DNA of 64,000 nt, from the NCBI GenBank assembly GCA_003669055.1, contig RAYB01000001.1:124001-188000 (forward strand), given 5' to 3'. A program made the position numbers and the translations under genes. Under the pieces are notes generated by a model, which worked only from the letters and a program-made list of their open reading frames with translations, ran no database searches and was not told the origin of the DNA. Each line of letters starts with the position of its first letter. The first letter of the stretch is position 1. Positions 26,426-35,183 of this stretch are shown piece after piece. The DNA comes from a bacterium 1XD21-70. Its GTDB lineage: Bacteria > Bacillota > Clostridia > Lachnospirales > Lachnospiraceae.

Positions 26426-27060
26426 GAAAACATATTTTGTGCTACGGAGACAGCAATACGTTCGGAACCGACCCTGTCCATGGGGGGCGCCACCCGGATG
26501 ATGCCCGGTGGACAGGCGTTCTCCAGAAGATCCTGGGTGACGGCTACCAGGTTATTGAGGAAGGCTGCGGCGGCAGGACCACGGTATTTGAAGATGAACT
26601 CTCTTATGGGAGAAACGGGCTTAAGACATTAATCCCCTGCATTGCCAGCCACAACCCCCTGGATCTTATCATTGTAATGCTGGGAACCAATGACTTGAAA
26701 AAACGGTTTGGGGCCACTCCCTGGGATCTGGGAAAAGCCATGGAACAGCTGATAGATGAAATCCTGCGTTTTCCTTTTGAACCTGTTTACCCCAAACCTC
26801 AGATCCTGGTTGTTTCGCCTGTCTTGGTGAAAGAAGGGATCTCTAAAAGCCCCTACGGGTGCTTCACGGAGGAAGCAGTTTCTCTCTCCCGGTGTTTTGC
26901 TGCGGAATATGAATCCGTCAGCAAAGCGAAAAAATGCTGGTTTTTTGATGCCGCCGCGGCGGCAGAAGCCAGTGACGAAGACAGGCTCCATATGACCGCA
27001 GAGAACCATGCGAAGCTGGGTGCCGGGCTTGCCGGGAAAGTTTTGGAGATTTTAGGGTAA
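26422..27060 (+). CDS. SGNH/GDSL-type esterase
   Basis: A 212-residue cytoplasmic hydrolase with all four SGNH blocks: GDSN (catalytic Ser, residue 10), Gly in GCGGRTT, Asn in GTND (about 92) and D-x-x-H in DRLHM (about 193). It resembles the arylesterase/carbohydrate esterase subgroup. Its start overlaps dctM, so it most likely de-esterifies the compound brought in by the TRAP system, for example removing acetyl groups; that is inference. A perfect hairpin ends the operon. Confidence 0.88.
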   Translation: MRKHILCYGDSNTFGTDPVHGGRHPDDARWTGVLQKILGDGYQVIEEGCGGRTTVFEDELSYGRNGLKTLIPCIASHNPLDLIIVMLGTNDLKKRFGATPWDLGKAMEQLIDEILRFPFEPVYPKPQILVVSPVLVKEGISKSPYGCFTEEAVSLSRCFAAEYESVSKAKKCWFFDAAAAAEASDEDRLHMTAENHAKLGAGLAGKVLEILG

Positions 27061-27098
27061 GAAAACAAAAACGCGCCGGGCGGCGCGTTTTTGTTTTC
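27061..27098 (+). terminator. Bidirectional terminator between TRAP operon and pgi
   Basis: A perfect 17-bp stem (left arm GAAAACAAAAACGCGCC) with a 4-nt loop starts right after the esterase stop. The A-rich and T-rich outer arms give U tracts on both strands, so it ends both the TRAP operon and convergent pgi. Confidence 0.92.
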
Positions 27099-27119
27099 TG
27101 CACTTATGGATCAGGCCAT

Positions 27120-28703
27120 TCAGATATTCAGCAGGTCACTGAACACCTTCAAAGCCCCGTCTGTCTCATGGGCAAGCACCCGCTTAGCCAAAACCTTGCC
27201 CAGCTGTACCCCTTCCTGGTCAAAGCTGTTCACATTCCACACAAACCCCTGGAACATAACCTTGTTCTCAAAATGGGACAGCAGCGCGCCCAGCGTCCTC
27301 GGGTTCAGCTGATCCCCGATGATTATGCTGGAGGGGCGCCCTCCCTCAAAATTCTTATTCCGGTTCTCATCGGACTTGCCGCATGCAAACGCGATAATCT
27401 GGGCTGCTACATTGGCACACAGCTTTTGCTGGCTGGTGCTGTCCTGGATCACCACATCCGTGCCGATCTGGCTGTTCTTAAACCCGATAAACTGGAGCGG
27501 CACAACGGACGTCCCCTGATGGAGCAGCTGATAGAAAGAATGCTGTCCATTGGTTCCCGGCTCACCGAAAATCACCGGCCCTGTCTGGTAATCTACCGGC
27601 TCCCCGAAACGGTTCACGCTCTTGCCGTTGGATTCCATATCCAGCTGCTGCAAATGGGCCGGGAAGCGGCTCAATGCCTGGGAATACGGAAGGACTGCCG
27701 TGCAGAGGTACCCCAGCACATTCCGCTCATAGACACCGATCAGCGCATCCAGCATAGCAGGGTTCTTCCATACGTCTTTATTCTTTGCCAGCTTATCCTC
27801 CTCGGCGGCTCCCTCTAAGAACTGTGCAAACACCTCCGACCCAAAAGCCAGGGATAATACTGCACCTCCCACCGCAGAACTGGACGAATAACGCCCTCCG
27901 ATATAATCATCCATAAAGAAGGCAGCCAGATAATCGTCGCTCTTGGCCAGGGGGGATGTCTCACTGGTAACTGCCACCATATGCCTGGAAGCATCCAGCC
28001 CCGCATTCTTTAACGCATCCTTGACAAAAGACTCATTGGTCAGGGTCTCCAGGGTCGTACCGGACTTCGACACAAGGATAAAAAGGGAATGGGCAACATC
28101 GATGGAACCCAGGACTGCAGCTGCATCATCCGGATCCACATTGCTGATGAACTTCGCTTCCATCTTAAAGGTGCCCTGTTTCTTTGCCCAGTTTTCCAGA
28201 GCCAGATAAATGGCACGGGGTCCTAAATCGCTGCCGCCGATCCCGATCTGTACCACTGTGGTGAACTTCTCACCTGCCGCATTGGTAATCTCACCGTTAT
28301 GTACCTTGGCGGCAAACTCCGCAACCTTCTGCTGAACCCCCACATAAAAACCACGCTTATCAACGCCATCTGCCACAACTGCTTCCCCCAGCTGGCCACG
28401 GGTCATATGGTGGAGAACAAGGCGCTTCTCACCGGTATTGATCACCTCTCCATTGTACAGAGCCTCAAATTTATCCGCAAGCTGAGCCTCCTCGGCCAGT
28501 TTTGCCAATCCTGCCAATATGGTATCATCCACCTGCTTGGCAGCATAATTGTAAACCAGCCCTTCAGCCATAGGAACACTGTAGCTTTTTACACGCTTTG
28601 CACCGTTTTCCCCGGCCATCACCTGAGCCAGATCCACCTGTTTTGTTTCTGCCAGTTCCTGGAATGATGTAAGCGTATCCATATTGTTCCAGTTGATCAT
28701 CAT
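27120..28703 (-). CDS. pgi: Glucose-6-phosphate isomerase
   Basis: Glycolytic isomerase interconverting glucose-6-P and fructose-6-P. At 527 residues it belongs to the clostridial form of the phosphosugar-isomerase family. VQIGIGGSDLGPRAIYLALE, FILVSKSGTTLETLTNE, DDYIGGRYSSSSAVGG, NGQHSFYQLLHQG and the C-terminal NSFDQEGVQLGK are conserved motifs. The start at 28703 follows GGAGG by 5 nt, with a GTG just before and a second ATG just after. It is monocistronic, with a clear promoter and terminator, and receives fructose-6-P made by NagB. Confidence 0.96.
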   Translation of the reverse strand: MMINWNNMDTLTSFQELAETKQVDLAQVMAGENGAKRVKSYSVPMAEGLVYNYAAKQVDDTILAGLAKLAEEAQLADKFEALYNGEVINTGEKRLVLHHMTRGQLGEAVVADGVDKRGFYVGVQQKVAEFAAKVHNGEITNAAGEKFTTVVQIGIGGSDLGPRAIYLALENWAKKQGTFKMEAKFISNVDPDDAAAVLGSIDVAHSLFILVSKSGTTLETLTNESFVKDALKNAGLDASRHMVAVTSETSPLAKSDDYLAAFFMDDYIGGRYSSSSAVGGAVLSLAFGSEVFAQFLEGAAEEDKLAKNKDVWKNPAMLDALIGVYERNVLGYLCTAVLPYSQALSRFPAHLQQLDMESNGKSVNRFGEPVDYQTGPVIFGEPGTNGQHSFYQLLHQGTSVVPLQFIGFKNSQIGTDVVIQDSTSQQKLCANVAAQIIAFACGKSDENRNKNFEGGRPSSIIIGDQLNPRTLGALLSHFENKVMFQGFVWNVNSFDQEGVQLGKVLAKRVLAHETDGALKVFSDLLNI

Positions 28704-28739
28704 CACGTCCTCCTTGATATTAATATAACGTTTGGGATA

Positions 28740-28768
28740 ATTATACTATCTTTCCCGTTTTTATTCAA
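28740..28768 (-). promoter_or_regulatory. Promoter of pgi
   Basis: TTGAAT (28763-28768), 17 nt, TATAAT (28740-28745) on the minus strand, about 37 nt upstream of the start codon. Near-consensus sigma-A. Confidence 0.8.
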
Positions 28769-28808
28769 GCATTTGCCTGGATGCAGCACAAACTTTTGCA
28801 CGTCTTAA

Positions 28809-28830
28809 ACCGGCGTTCCAGTGCGCCGGT
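28809..28830 (-). terminator. Hairpin after the hybrid kinase gene
   Basis: ACCGGCG pairs perfectly with CGCCGGT around an 8-nt loop, 4 nt after the kinase stop. The following U tract is short (UUUAAG), so termination may be partial. Confidence 0.45.
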
Positions 28831-28833
28831 ACA

Positions 28834-31800
28834 TCAATTTAATACCTCTTTCAAAAGCCCCATAAGCTTTGGGATATCGATCGGCTTGGCGATATGCCCA
28901 TTCATCCCCGCCTCAAGTGCCGCCTTCTTATCCTCGTCAAAGGCATTCGCCGTCATGGCGATAATCGGGATATCCGAAACGCCGGGACTCTTCAATGCCC
29001 GGATCTGCTTCGTGGCATCATACCCATTTAAGATCGGCATCTGGATATCCATCAGGACCACATCATACTGTCCCGGACCTGCCGCCTTTAATTTTTCTAC
29101 TGCAACCGTCCCGTCATCCGCCACATCCATGACAAAGCCCGCCTCCTGCAAAATCTCCACGGCAATCTCCTGGTTCAGTTCATTATCTTCCACCAGGAGG
29201 ATCTTCTTGCCCTCAAAAGACGAACTGTCATCCGGATCCACGGCATCCAAGCCTTGTGCGGCAAACGGCGACTCCAGAATCTCCCTCAGTTCCGACAAGA
29301 AAATCGGCTTGGAGCAGAAGGCAGTAACCCCTGCCTGCCTTGCTTCCTCCTCGACATCCGACCAGTCATAAGCAGTGAGGATGATAATAGGAGTCTCGTC
29401 ACCGATCAGCCCACGGATCCGCCTCACCACCTCAATCCCGTTCATATCCGGCATCAGCCAGTCGATGATATAGGCCGCATAGCTGTCATTTTGCTCTTCA
29501 GCCAGCTGGGTACGCAGCACAGCCTCCTTGCCGGATGTCGTCCAATCCGGACGCATACCGACGGTGGCAAGCATCTTGGTGACACTGGAACAGGTGTTAA
29601 AATCATCATCTGCCACCAGGGCACGAAGCCCTTTCAGTTCCGGAATCACCTCCTGCCTCACAGGCCCCGAGCAGGTGCGCAGCTGCAAAGACACCGTAAA
29701 AGTGCTCCCCTTTCCTTCCTCACTGGAAACGGCGATCTCGCCGCCCATCATATCCACAATATTCTTGGTGATGGCCATGCCAAGCCCCGTTCCCTGGATA
29801 CCGCTGATCGTGCTGGTCCTCTCCCTCTCAAACGGCTCAAAAACATGCTTTTGGAATTCCTTGCTCATGCCTATCCCGGTATCCTTCACCTGGAATTCGT
29901 AGGATGCAAACCCCTCCGGCGCATTGCCCTTTTGCAGGATGCGGACACCAACAAGGCCGCCCGGCATGGTAAATTTCATGGCATTGCTCAAGAGGTTCAA
30001 AAGCACCTGGTTCAGCCTTAGCCTGTCACACAGGACATGTTCATTTACCACATCCGCCGTGTCCAGGTAAAACTCCAGCTGCTTGGAGGTGATATCTGCC
30101 TGTACAATGGTCTTTAAATCATGCATAACCTCCGGGAGGGAGGTCTCCTTTTCCTCGATCTTCACCTTTCCGCTCTCGATACGGCTCATATCCAGCACGT
30201 CATTGATCAGGCTCAGCAGGTGATTGCTGGATGTGGTGATCTTGGACAGGTAATCCTGCACTTGCTCCTTGTTGTCAATATGTGCTGCCGCCAGGGACGT
30301 AAATCCGATGATGGCGTTCATCGGTGTCCGGATATCATGGGACATATTGTTGAGGAAGGTGGTCTTCGCCTTGTTGGCGTGCTGGGCGGCCGCCAGTGCA
30401 TCCTGTAAGTCAACCTTCTGCCGTTCCAGCTGTCCTTTCAGCTTCCTTTCATCGTCAATATCCACAAACAGCCCCACAAAGGTGATGGGGGAACCATCCT
30501 CACGCCGCGATAACCGGCCTGCTGCATGGAACCATCTCCACCCGGCATGTTTGGTCAAAAGCCGGTACTCCACGTCATAGGTCTTTTCGTTGGTATAATC
30601 ATATACCGTATCCCAGTATTCCTTCAGCACCCGCTTTTTATCCTCCTCATGCAGCAGGCCGGACCAGGACTCCAAACAGTTAGGGAAGTCCTCCTCGTTT
30701 TCATATCCTAACATTTTCCGGAACACATCCGACCACATACAGGATACCAATTCGGCATTGGCGTTAAACTCCATGCTCCAAAGGCCGGATTCCATGGCGG
30801 CATGGATATTGTCCATGGCTATCCGCTCCCTCTCGATCTGGGCATAAGCCCTCCTTATCCGGTTCGCATCCGCTTTTTCCTGTTCCAAAAGGAACCTGGC
30901 GCTTTTCCTGGACTGGTAAATGAGCACCAAAAACACCGCCAGCATTACCAGCACCGTAATCACAATCTGGATAATGCCCCGCCTCATCATGCCATAACTG
31001 ATGGAACCAATTTGGCTGCTGATGACATTGTCCCTGACCAGGATGGTCAGCATCCAGCCGGTGCCCTCCACCGGGACATAGCACAGATCCTCCTTGGCTC
31101 CCTGGTAGTTGAAAGAAATCTGCCCCCGCCTGCCATTCGCAAAGTCTTCCTTCATCTGTTCATAGCTGGAACCATATTCCATATCTGCACCTTCCAGTTC
31201 AGAAAGGACATTTTTCCCGGCAGTCAGGTAGCCAAAAGCTTCATCCGTCAGGCTCTCGCCATTCTGATGGTATAGATTACAGTAAGTCTCATTGTCTGTG
31301 GACTGCAGCATCACAGAACTCAGCAATTCATTCATATCAACCTGGATAAAGCACGCCTTGACCTGGGCGCCCTCAAAAGAAATCCCTTCCACTGGGATCG
31401 CAAGGATGACCTGTTTTTTTGCACCGTACAGGTTCACGGTCTGAACCGCCGGTCCTGTCAGTTCCCCGGAGAGGAAACCGTATCTGCTCAATCCGGAACT
31501 TGTGCTGTGCTGGGTATAGGCAATCCCGTTTTCATCTACCAGCACAAACCGGTCTACCCCATAGAGTTTTTTGATTTTCCCCAAATACCTGCGCAGCGTC
31601 TCCTGGTTTTTTAGGTCACCGGGTTCTAAGGTGGCCAGGGCATTTTCCATATAGGTTACTTTGGTTTTTAATTCCTCGGAAACCACCTGCGCCCGGCGCC
31701 CGGCCAGTTCTTCCAGATAAAATTCACTGACCCTTTTCACTGCCTGTTTGGTTCCGGCTCTTGCACTAGTCAGCACCCAGATGGTAGTGACAAGGAGGAT

Positions 31801-31890
31801 GGCCGCAATCACTGCCCCGCCCAGGATGGCAAGGGCGACTTCCTGCTTCTTTTGTTTTTCTTTTATACCATTCACTTGAGACCCGTCCAT
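28834..31890 (-). CDS. Membrane hybrid histidine kinase: extracellular sensor, PAS, HisKA, HATPase, REC, REC
   Basis: A 1018-residue kinase. TM helices at about residues 20-42 and 305-328 enclose an extracellular sensor, probably of Cache type. A PAS domain covers about 365-490. The phospho-His is in NNMSHDIRTPMN (about 515); HATPase motifs NLLSNAMKF, DTGIGM and GTGLGMAI follow. Two receivers follow: VADDDFN with Asp in IIDWLMPD, and ILLVEDNELNQE with Asp in LMDIQMPI and Lys in IAKPID. There is no Hpt or output domain, so a partner must receive the phosphate. The gene lies 15 nt after a sugar-type binding lipoprotein with no permease, which suggests the lipoprotein presents the signal, as LuxP does to LuxQ. 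Confidence 0.9.
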   Translation of the reverse strand: MDGSQVNGIKEKQKKQEVALAILGGAVIAAILLVTTIWVLTSARAGTKQAVKRVSEFYLEELAGRRAQVVSEELKTKVTYMENALATLEPGDLKNQETLRRYLGKIKKLYGVDRFVLVDENGIAYTQHSTSSGLSRYGFLSGELTGPAVQTVNLYGAKKQVILAIPVEGISFEGAQVKACFIQVDMNELLSSVMLQSTDNETYCNLYHQNGESLTDEAFGYLTAGKNVLSELEGADMEYGSSYEQMKEDFANGRRGQISFNYQGAKEDLCYVPVEGTGWMLTILVRDNVISSQIGSISYGMMRRGIIQIVITVLVMLAVFLVLIYQSRKSARFLLEQEKADANRIRRAYAQIERERIAMDNIHAAMESGLWSMEFNANAELVSCMWSDVFRKMLGYENEEDFPNCLESWSGLLHEEDKKRVLKEYWDTVYDYTNEKTYDVEYRLLTKHAGWRWFHAAGRLSRREDGSPITFVGLFVDIDDERKLKGQLERQKVDLQDALAAAQHANKAKTTFLNNMSHDIRTPMNAIIGFTSLAAAHIDNKEQVQDYLSKITTSSNHLLSLINDVLDMSRIESGKVKIEEKETSLPEVMHDLKTIVQADITSKQLEFYLDTADVVNEHVLCDRLRLNQVLLNLLSNAMKFTMPGGLVGVRILQKGNAPEGFASYEFQVKDTGIGMSKEFQKHVFEPFERERTSTISGIQGTGLGMAITKNIVDMMGGEIAVSSEEGKGSTFTVSLQLRTCSGPVRQEVIPELKGLRALVADDDFNTCSSVTKMLATVGMRPDWTTSGKEAVLRTQLAEEQNDSYAAYIIDWLMPDMNGIEVVRRIRGLIGDETPIIILTAYDWSDVEEEARQAGVTAFCSKPIFLSELREILESPFAAQGLDAVDPDDSSSFEGKKILLVEDNELNQEIAVEILQEAGFVMDVADDGTVAVEKLKAAGPGQYDVVLMDIQMPILNGYDATKQIRALKSPGVSDIPIIAMTANAFDEDKKAALEAGMNGHIAKPIDIPKLMGLLKEVLN

Positions 31891-31905
31891 TTTTACCTAC
31901 CGTTC

Positions 31906-33087
31906 TTAATCAATTTCCCCATATAACGCCTGAAGCATTTCCGCGGCGCTGTCCTGGTATATGATAACTGTTATTTCCTCTGTCTTTTCCGGATAAACCT
32001 CTCCCGGAAGATGCCCGTCCGCGATCTTCACTGCCACCTGTACCGTGTCAAAGCCAATGGAATAGCAGTCCTGAACCCCCAGGGCATAGATGACCCCGTC
32101 CCTGAGATAGCGAAGGGCCTCCTGGTCATGGTCCATCCCCACTATCACAATCTCCTTCTCCCGCCCGGCCTCAATAACGGCACGGGCTGCCCCCACCGGA
32201 TTGCTCATATTGCAGCAGGCAATCCCTGCCAGGTCTTCATGGCGTGCCAAAAATTCCTTTGCATACCCATATGCCTTGTCTACGGAATCCCCGTCATAAG
32301 CGATCTCCACGATCTCCATTTCCGGGTATTTTGCTATCACATCCCGAACCCCCAAAGCCCGTTCCTCATGGCAGGGAGCCCCCTCGACCCCTACCAGGAC
32401 AGCAATCTTCCCGCGGTAATCCAGATTCTGGCAAAGAGCCTCCGTAAGGTCGGCACCATCCTCATAATTGTGGGTATTCCCCACATAGGCGATCCGGTCA
32501 CATCCGTCCTCCTTAGCTGCATCCGAACTGGAAAAAGTCATGACCTTCTGCCCGCTTTCCATCAGACGGTTGATTTCCGGCGTGACCACGCCCACATCCG
32601 CCACATCCACGCCGATGACATCAAATCCCCGCAGGGATGCCTCCGACAGCCGACGTACCTGATCCTGGGCAGAAGCTTCGGACGGGGCCAGATATTCGTA
32701 ATTTATGCTAACCCCCATCTCTTCATATTGCCTCGCCGCGTCCTCCATCCCAATCGCCACCGCATCCCACCATGGATGGATCATTTTATAGGTAAAGTAG
32801 AAATTATAATATTTTTTCAAAGGCTGATAACCGTCCAGTTTATGGTCAAAATCCGCGATATCCGTCGTACCTGTATGGATGTCCCTATCCTGCCCTTCCC
32901 CATCCACACCCTCAGAAGAATTCTCCTTTGGGGCAGACAATGTCTCGTCAGCCACCCTCCCTTTGCATCCGGACAGCCCAAGTCCGCATGCAAAGGATAC
33001 CGACGCCAGCACGATAAAGCCGCGGACCGCCCTCAGCCTCTCCCTCCATCCTGCCTTCCAGGCATGTACCTTCTTATGCACAGCCAC
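31906..33087 (-). CDS. Periplasmic-binding-type lipoprotein (ribose/PBP1 class), probable sensor partner
   Basis: A 393-residue lipoprotein: hydrophobic signal ending in lipobox LSGC (Cys about residue 41), an acidic linker, then a type 1 periplasmic-binding fold. FTYKMIHPWWDAVAIGMEDA opens lobe 1; GFDVIGVDVADVGVVTPEIN, KIAVLVGVEGAPCHEERALG and VIVGMDHDQEALRYLRDGVI are typical of ribose/galactose receptors. The start is GTG with GGGGGA 4 nt upstream. No permease or ATPase gene adjoins; the partner is the kinase 15 nt downstream. It is most simply a ligand receptor for that kinase, though a remote ABC system could also use it. Confidence 0.85.
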   Translation of the reverse strand: MAVHKKVHAWKAGWRERLRAVRGFIVLASVSFACGLGLSGCKGRVADETLSAPKENSSEGVDGEGQDRDIHTGTTDIADFDHKLDGYQPLKKYYNFYFTYKMIHPWWDAVAIGMEDAARQYEEMGVSINYEYLAPSEASAQDQVRRLSEASLRGFDVIGVDVADVGVVTPEINRLMESGQKVMTFSSSDAAKEDGCDRIAYVGNTHNYEDGADLTEALCQNLDYRGKIAVLVGVEGAPCHEERALGVRDVIAKYPEMEIVEIAYDGDSVDKAYGYAKEFLARHEDLAGIACCNMSNPVGAARAVIEAGREKEIVIVGMDHDQEALRYLRDGVIYALGVQDCYSIGFDTVQVAVKIADGHLPGEVYPEKTEEITVIIYQDSAAEMLQALYGEID

Positions 33088-33152
33088 TTAATCCCCCTTT
33101 TTGCACCTTCTCTGGCATTTTGGGATCCTCTGGGATCCCTGGCAACAGCCGT

Positions 33153-33189
33153 ATTTTACCATTTTACCATTTTACCAGTTTTTTTTCAA
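33153..33189 (-). promoter_or_regulatory. Promoter of the receptor/kinase operon, built on an 8-bp tandem repeat
   Basis: On the minus strand TTGAAA (33184-33189), 17 nt, TAAAAT (33161-33166). The spacer and -10 are made of three exact tandem copies of ATTTTACC (plus strand 33153-33176). A gain or loss of one copy would move a -10 box by 8 nt, so the tract could tune or switch expression. The arrangement is seen; the switching is inferred. Confidence 0.55.
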
Positions 33190-33238
33190 CCGGTCCTTTA
33201 AGCGTTATTCCTATTTTTGTTACTTTGAACAAAAAGGA

Positions 33239-33281
33239 GGCGGCACGCCAAAAGCCCCGGGGGATGCTTGCAAGCGCCGCC
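33239..33281 (-). terminator. Terminator of the PadR/HAAS-SEDS operon
   Basis: GGCGGC and GCCGCC bracket a GC-rich, imperfectly paired arm and are followed on the minus strand by UCCUUUUUG. It lies about 50 nt after the stop codon of the HAAS-SEDS gene. Confidence 0.45.
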
Positions 33282-33329
33282 ATTATACGAAACTTTTCAG
33301 GGTCAGATCAGCGAAGCGGTAAGCTTCTT

Positions 33330-34835
33330 TCATTGCTTGGCATAAGCTTTAACCTGCCTTGGGGCGTCCTCCGGCATCACACGGTCATACCGGTATGAGG
33401 AAAATATAAATCCCAGCAGCGCCATATGGATCAATATGCTGATCCTTCCCTCAGAAACCATGGGAAGGCTGGTAAAAGAAGCATACTGATAGCCAAAATT
33501 CCCAAGAGTATAGAGAATCCCCTCCATGAGCAGGCAGATTCCGCAGCAGCAGGACAATGAAAAGGCCAGGTTCCCCCTGATTTTTTGGATATAGCCAAAC
33601 AGCAAAAGATAAAATCCGCCGATAACAGCCAAAAACACTGCCCCTGCCAGCCACCCAAACAGCAGAATACAGAGCGCAATCCAATAATTGTTATGGTAGT
33701 GCTGGGGAAGGATATCCCACAGCCGGACATTCGATTCGTCAAAATAGATATAGCGGGGAAGCACTCCTTCTTCCCTCGCCCTTGCGACTGCTGCCTCTAA
33801 TTCCTGCTTCTCCTCCTCTGTGCTGTAAAGGGCATCCACACCGACCTGCCTAGGATCCCTCTCCTTAAAATACCAGGCACCGGTGCCATAATCCATCAAT
33901 TCCGAAGGCGTCAGGCCGATCCCCCCTATCAAAGGCGTCTCTGAAAGCAGGCGGCGGATCAGGGCGCTGTTGTAAGTATCGTCCCAGGTGGAACGGATAT
34001 AGGCATCCGGGTTCACAAACTGCCGGATCATCTCCCTCCTGCCTTCCGTACAGGCAAAAAGGCAGCCCACAACCGCTATTCCTGCAAGAATGGTTGCATA
34101 CATTCCTTTACGCCCCTGATTGTTCCCGGTAAAAATATCCCGGTGGTTCATCATCAGCAAGCTGCCTGCCACACCTGCCGCCAAAACAGCACCTGCAGAA
34201 AGGTCACGGCTATAACCAGGCAGGAAAATGCAGCCACCTCCCAACGCAAAAACCAGCAGAACCGCCCTGCCTCCATGCCTCCGCAGCCGGTAGGCCAGCA
34301 GGATCAGATACGGGGCAAGCAGCAGGATCCCAAAATACCGCAGATATCTTATTTTCCAAAAAACAACGGTCTTTTGTGCACACAGCAATTCCCCAGCCAA
34401 AAACAAACCGCCGGCCAGAGGCAGCAGCCACCTGGAATGCCTGATTACAAAGGGATATCCCTTCCAGGACACCAGCGCCAGGGTTAAAAATCCGGTTATG
34501 TAATACAGATACCCGTTAGAAAACTGCTCCGGGCTCCAGTTCATGAAAGCAGACCCGGCAAAGCCCAGCAAGAGAAGCAGCAAAGTGGCCGCCGTAAGGG
34601 CAGGCGCCTTCCGAAGATGATGGACTGCATTGAGTTCTGTTCCGATGGCCACCGGATCCCCCATGTCCCGGACTGCCATCTTCCCTGCCTCCTCCCGCGA
34701 GATCCCCAAAGCTTCATATTCTTCCGTCCTGTCCGAAATATGCCCCTCCAGTTCCTGGCTGAGGGCGCCGCGCAGCGGCTTATAGGCAATCTGCTCCTCT
34801 ACCGTATCCAAAAAATCCTTCTTATAATCCGCCAC
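33330..34835 (-). CDS. HAAS (permease prefix) domain fused to an FtsW/RodA-like SEDS membrane protein
   Basis: About 501 residues. The N-terminal 80 residues form a helical HAAS/permease-prefix domain (GALSQELEGHISDRTEEYEA), the kind usually found on PadR-controlled membrane proteins. About ten TM helices follow. The C-terminal part resembles SEDS glycosyltransferases (FtsW, RodA, SpoVE): a large loop, then LPQHYHNNYWIALCILLFGW at the place of the family's LPEAHTDFIFAVIGEE, then LPMVSEGRISILIHMALLG at the place of the PFxSYGGSS motif. The catalytic Asp position appears to be Asn. I prefer the GTG at 34835 (GGGGGG 8 nt before) to the GTG at 34844. It overlaps PadR and is surely co-regulated. 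It is probably not a normal peptidoglycan polymerase. Confidence 0.7.
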   Translation of the reverse strand: MADYKKDFLDTVEEQIAYKPLRGALSQELEGHISDRTEEYEALGISREEAGKMAVRDMGDPVAIGTELNAVHHLRKAPALTAATLLLLLLGFAGSAFMNWSPEQFSNGYLYYITGFLTLALVSWKGYPFVIRHSRWLLPLAGGLFLAGELLCAQKTVVFWKIRYLRYFGILLLAPYLILLAYRLRRHGGRAVLLVFALGGGCIFLPGYSRDLSAGAVLAAGVAGSLLMMNHRDIFTGNNQGRKGMYATILAGIAVVGCLFACTEGRREMIRQFVNPDAYIRSTWDDTYNSALIRRLLSETPLIGGIGLTPSELMDYGTGAWYFKERDPRQVGVDALYSTEEEKQELEAAVARAREEGVLPRYIYFDESNVRLWDILPQHYHNNYWIALCILLFGWLAGAVFLAVIGGFYLLLFGYIQKIRGNLAFSLSCCCGICLLMEGILYTLGNFGYQYASFTSLPMVSEGRISILIHMALLGFIFSSYRYDRVMPEDAPRQVKAYAKQ

Positions 34836-35160
34836 AGAGCACACCCCCCATCACCTGGTTGACCGCCTTCTCGTAGGCTTTCCACTCCTGCGCCTTCTCC
34901 TCAAGCAATCTTTTTCCGTGGGAGGTGATCTCGTAGTACTTCCGCACCCGCCCATTTTCCGCTGTTTTCTGGAAGCCGGCCACTGCCCCCTGCTGCTCTA
35001 GCCCATGCAGAACCGGATACAAGGTGCCCTCCTGCAGCCGGAATACCATCTCGCTCTGCTTCTCCAACTCCCGGATGATCTGATATCCATACATGCTCTG
35101 CTGCTCCAAAAGGCGCAGAACCAGCATGGACGTGCCAAGTGCCATGTAACGTTTGTCCAT
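34822..35160 (-). CDS. PadR-family transcriptional regulator
   Basis: A 112-residue winged-helix regulator. LRLLEQQSMYGYQIIRELEK and LQEGTLYPVLHGLEQQGAVA are the diagnostic PadR segments, followed by the wing (RVRKYYEITSHGKRLLEE) and a short dimerisation helix. PadR proteins repress adjacent membrane-protein genes and respond to drugs, phenolics or envelope stress. The start has AAAGGAG. A perfect consensus promoter and two palindromes lie immediately upstream, so autoregulation of the PadR/HAAS-SEDS pair is likely. Confidence 0.93.
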   Translation of the reverse strand: MDKRYMALGTSMLVLRLLEQQSMYGYQIIRELEKQSEMVFRLQEGTLYPVLHGLEQQGAVAGFQKTAENGRVRKYYEITSHGKRLLEEKAQEWKAYEKAVNQVMGGVLCGGL

Positions 35161-35183
35161 AGGGTACTCCTTTCTTTGGAAAT

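Noticed and set aside
32011-33201. 396-codon plus-strand frame
   Set aside because: Antisense to the binding-protein lipoprotein gene, which has a signal peptide, lipobox and clear family motifs.
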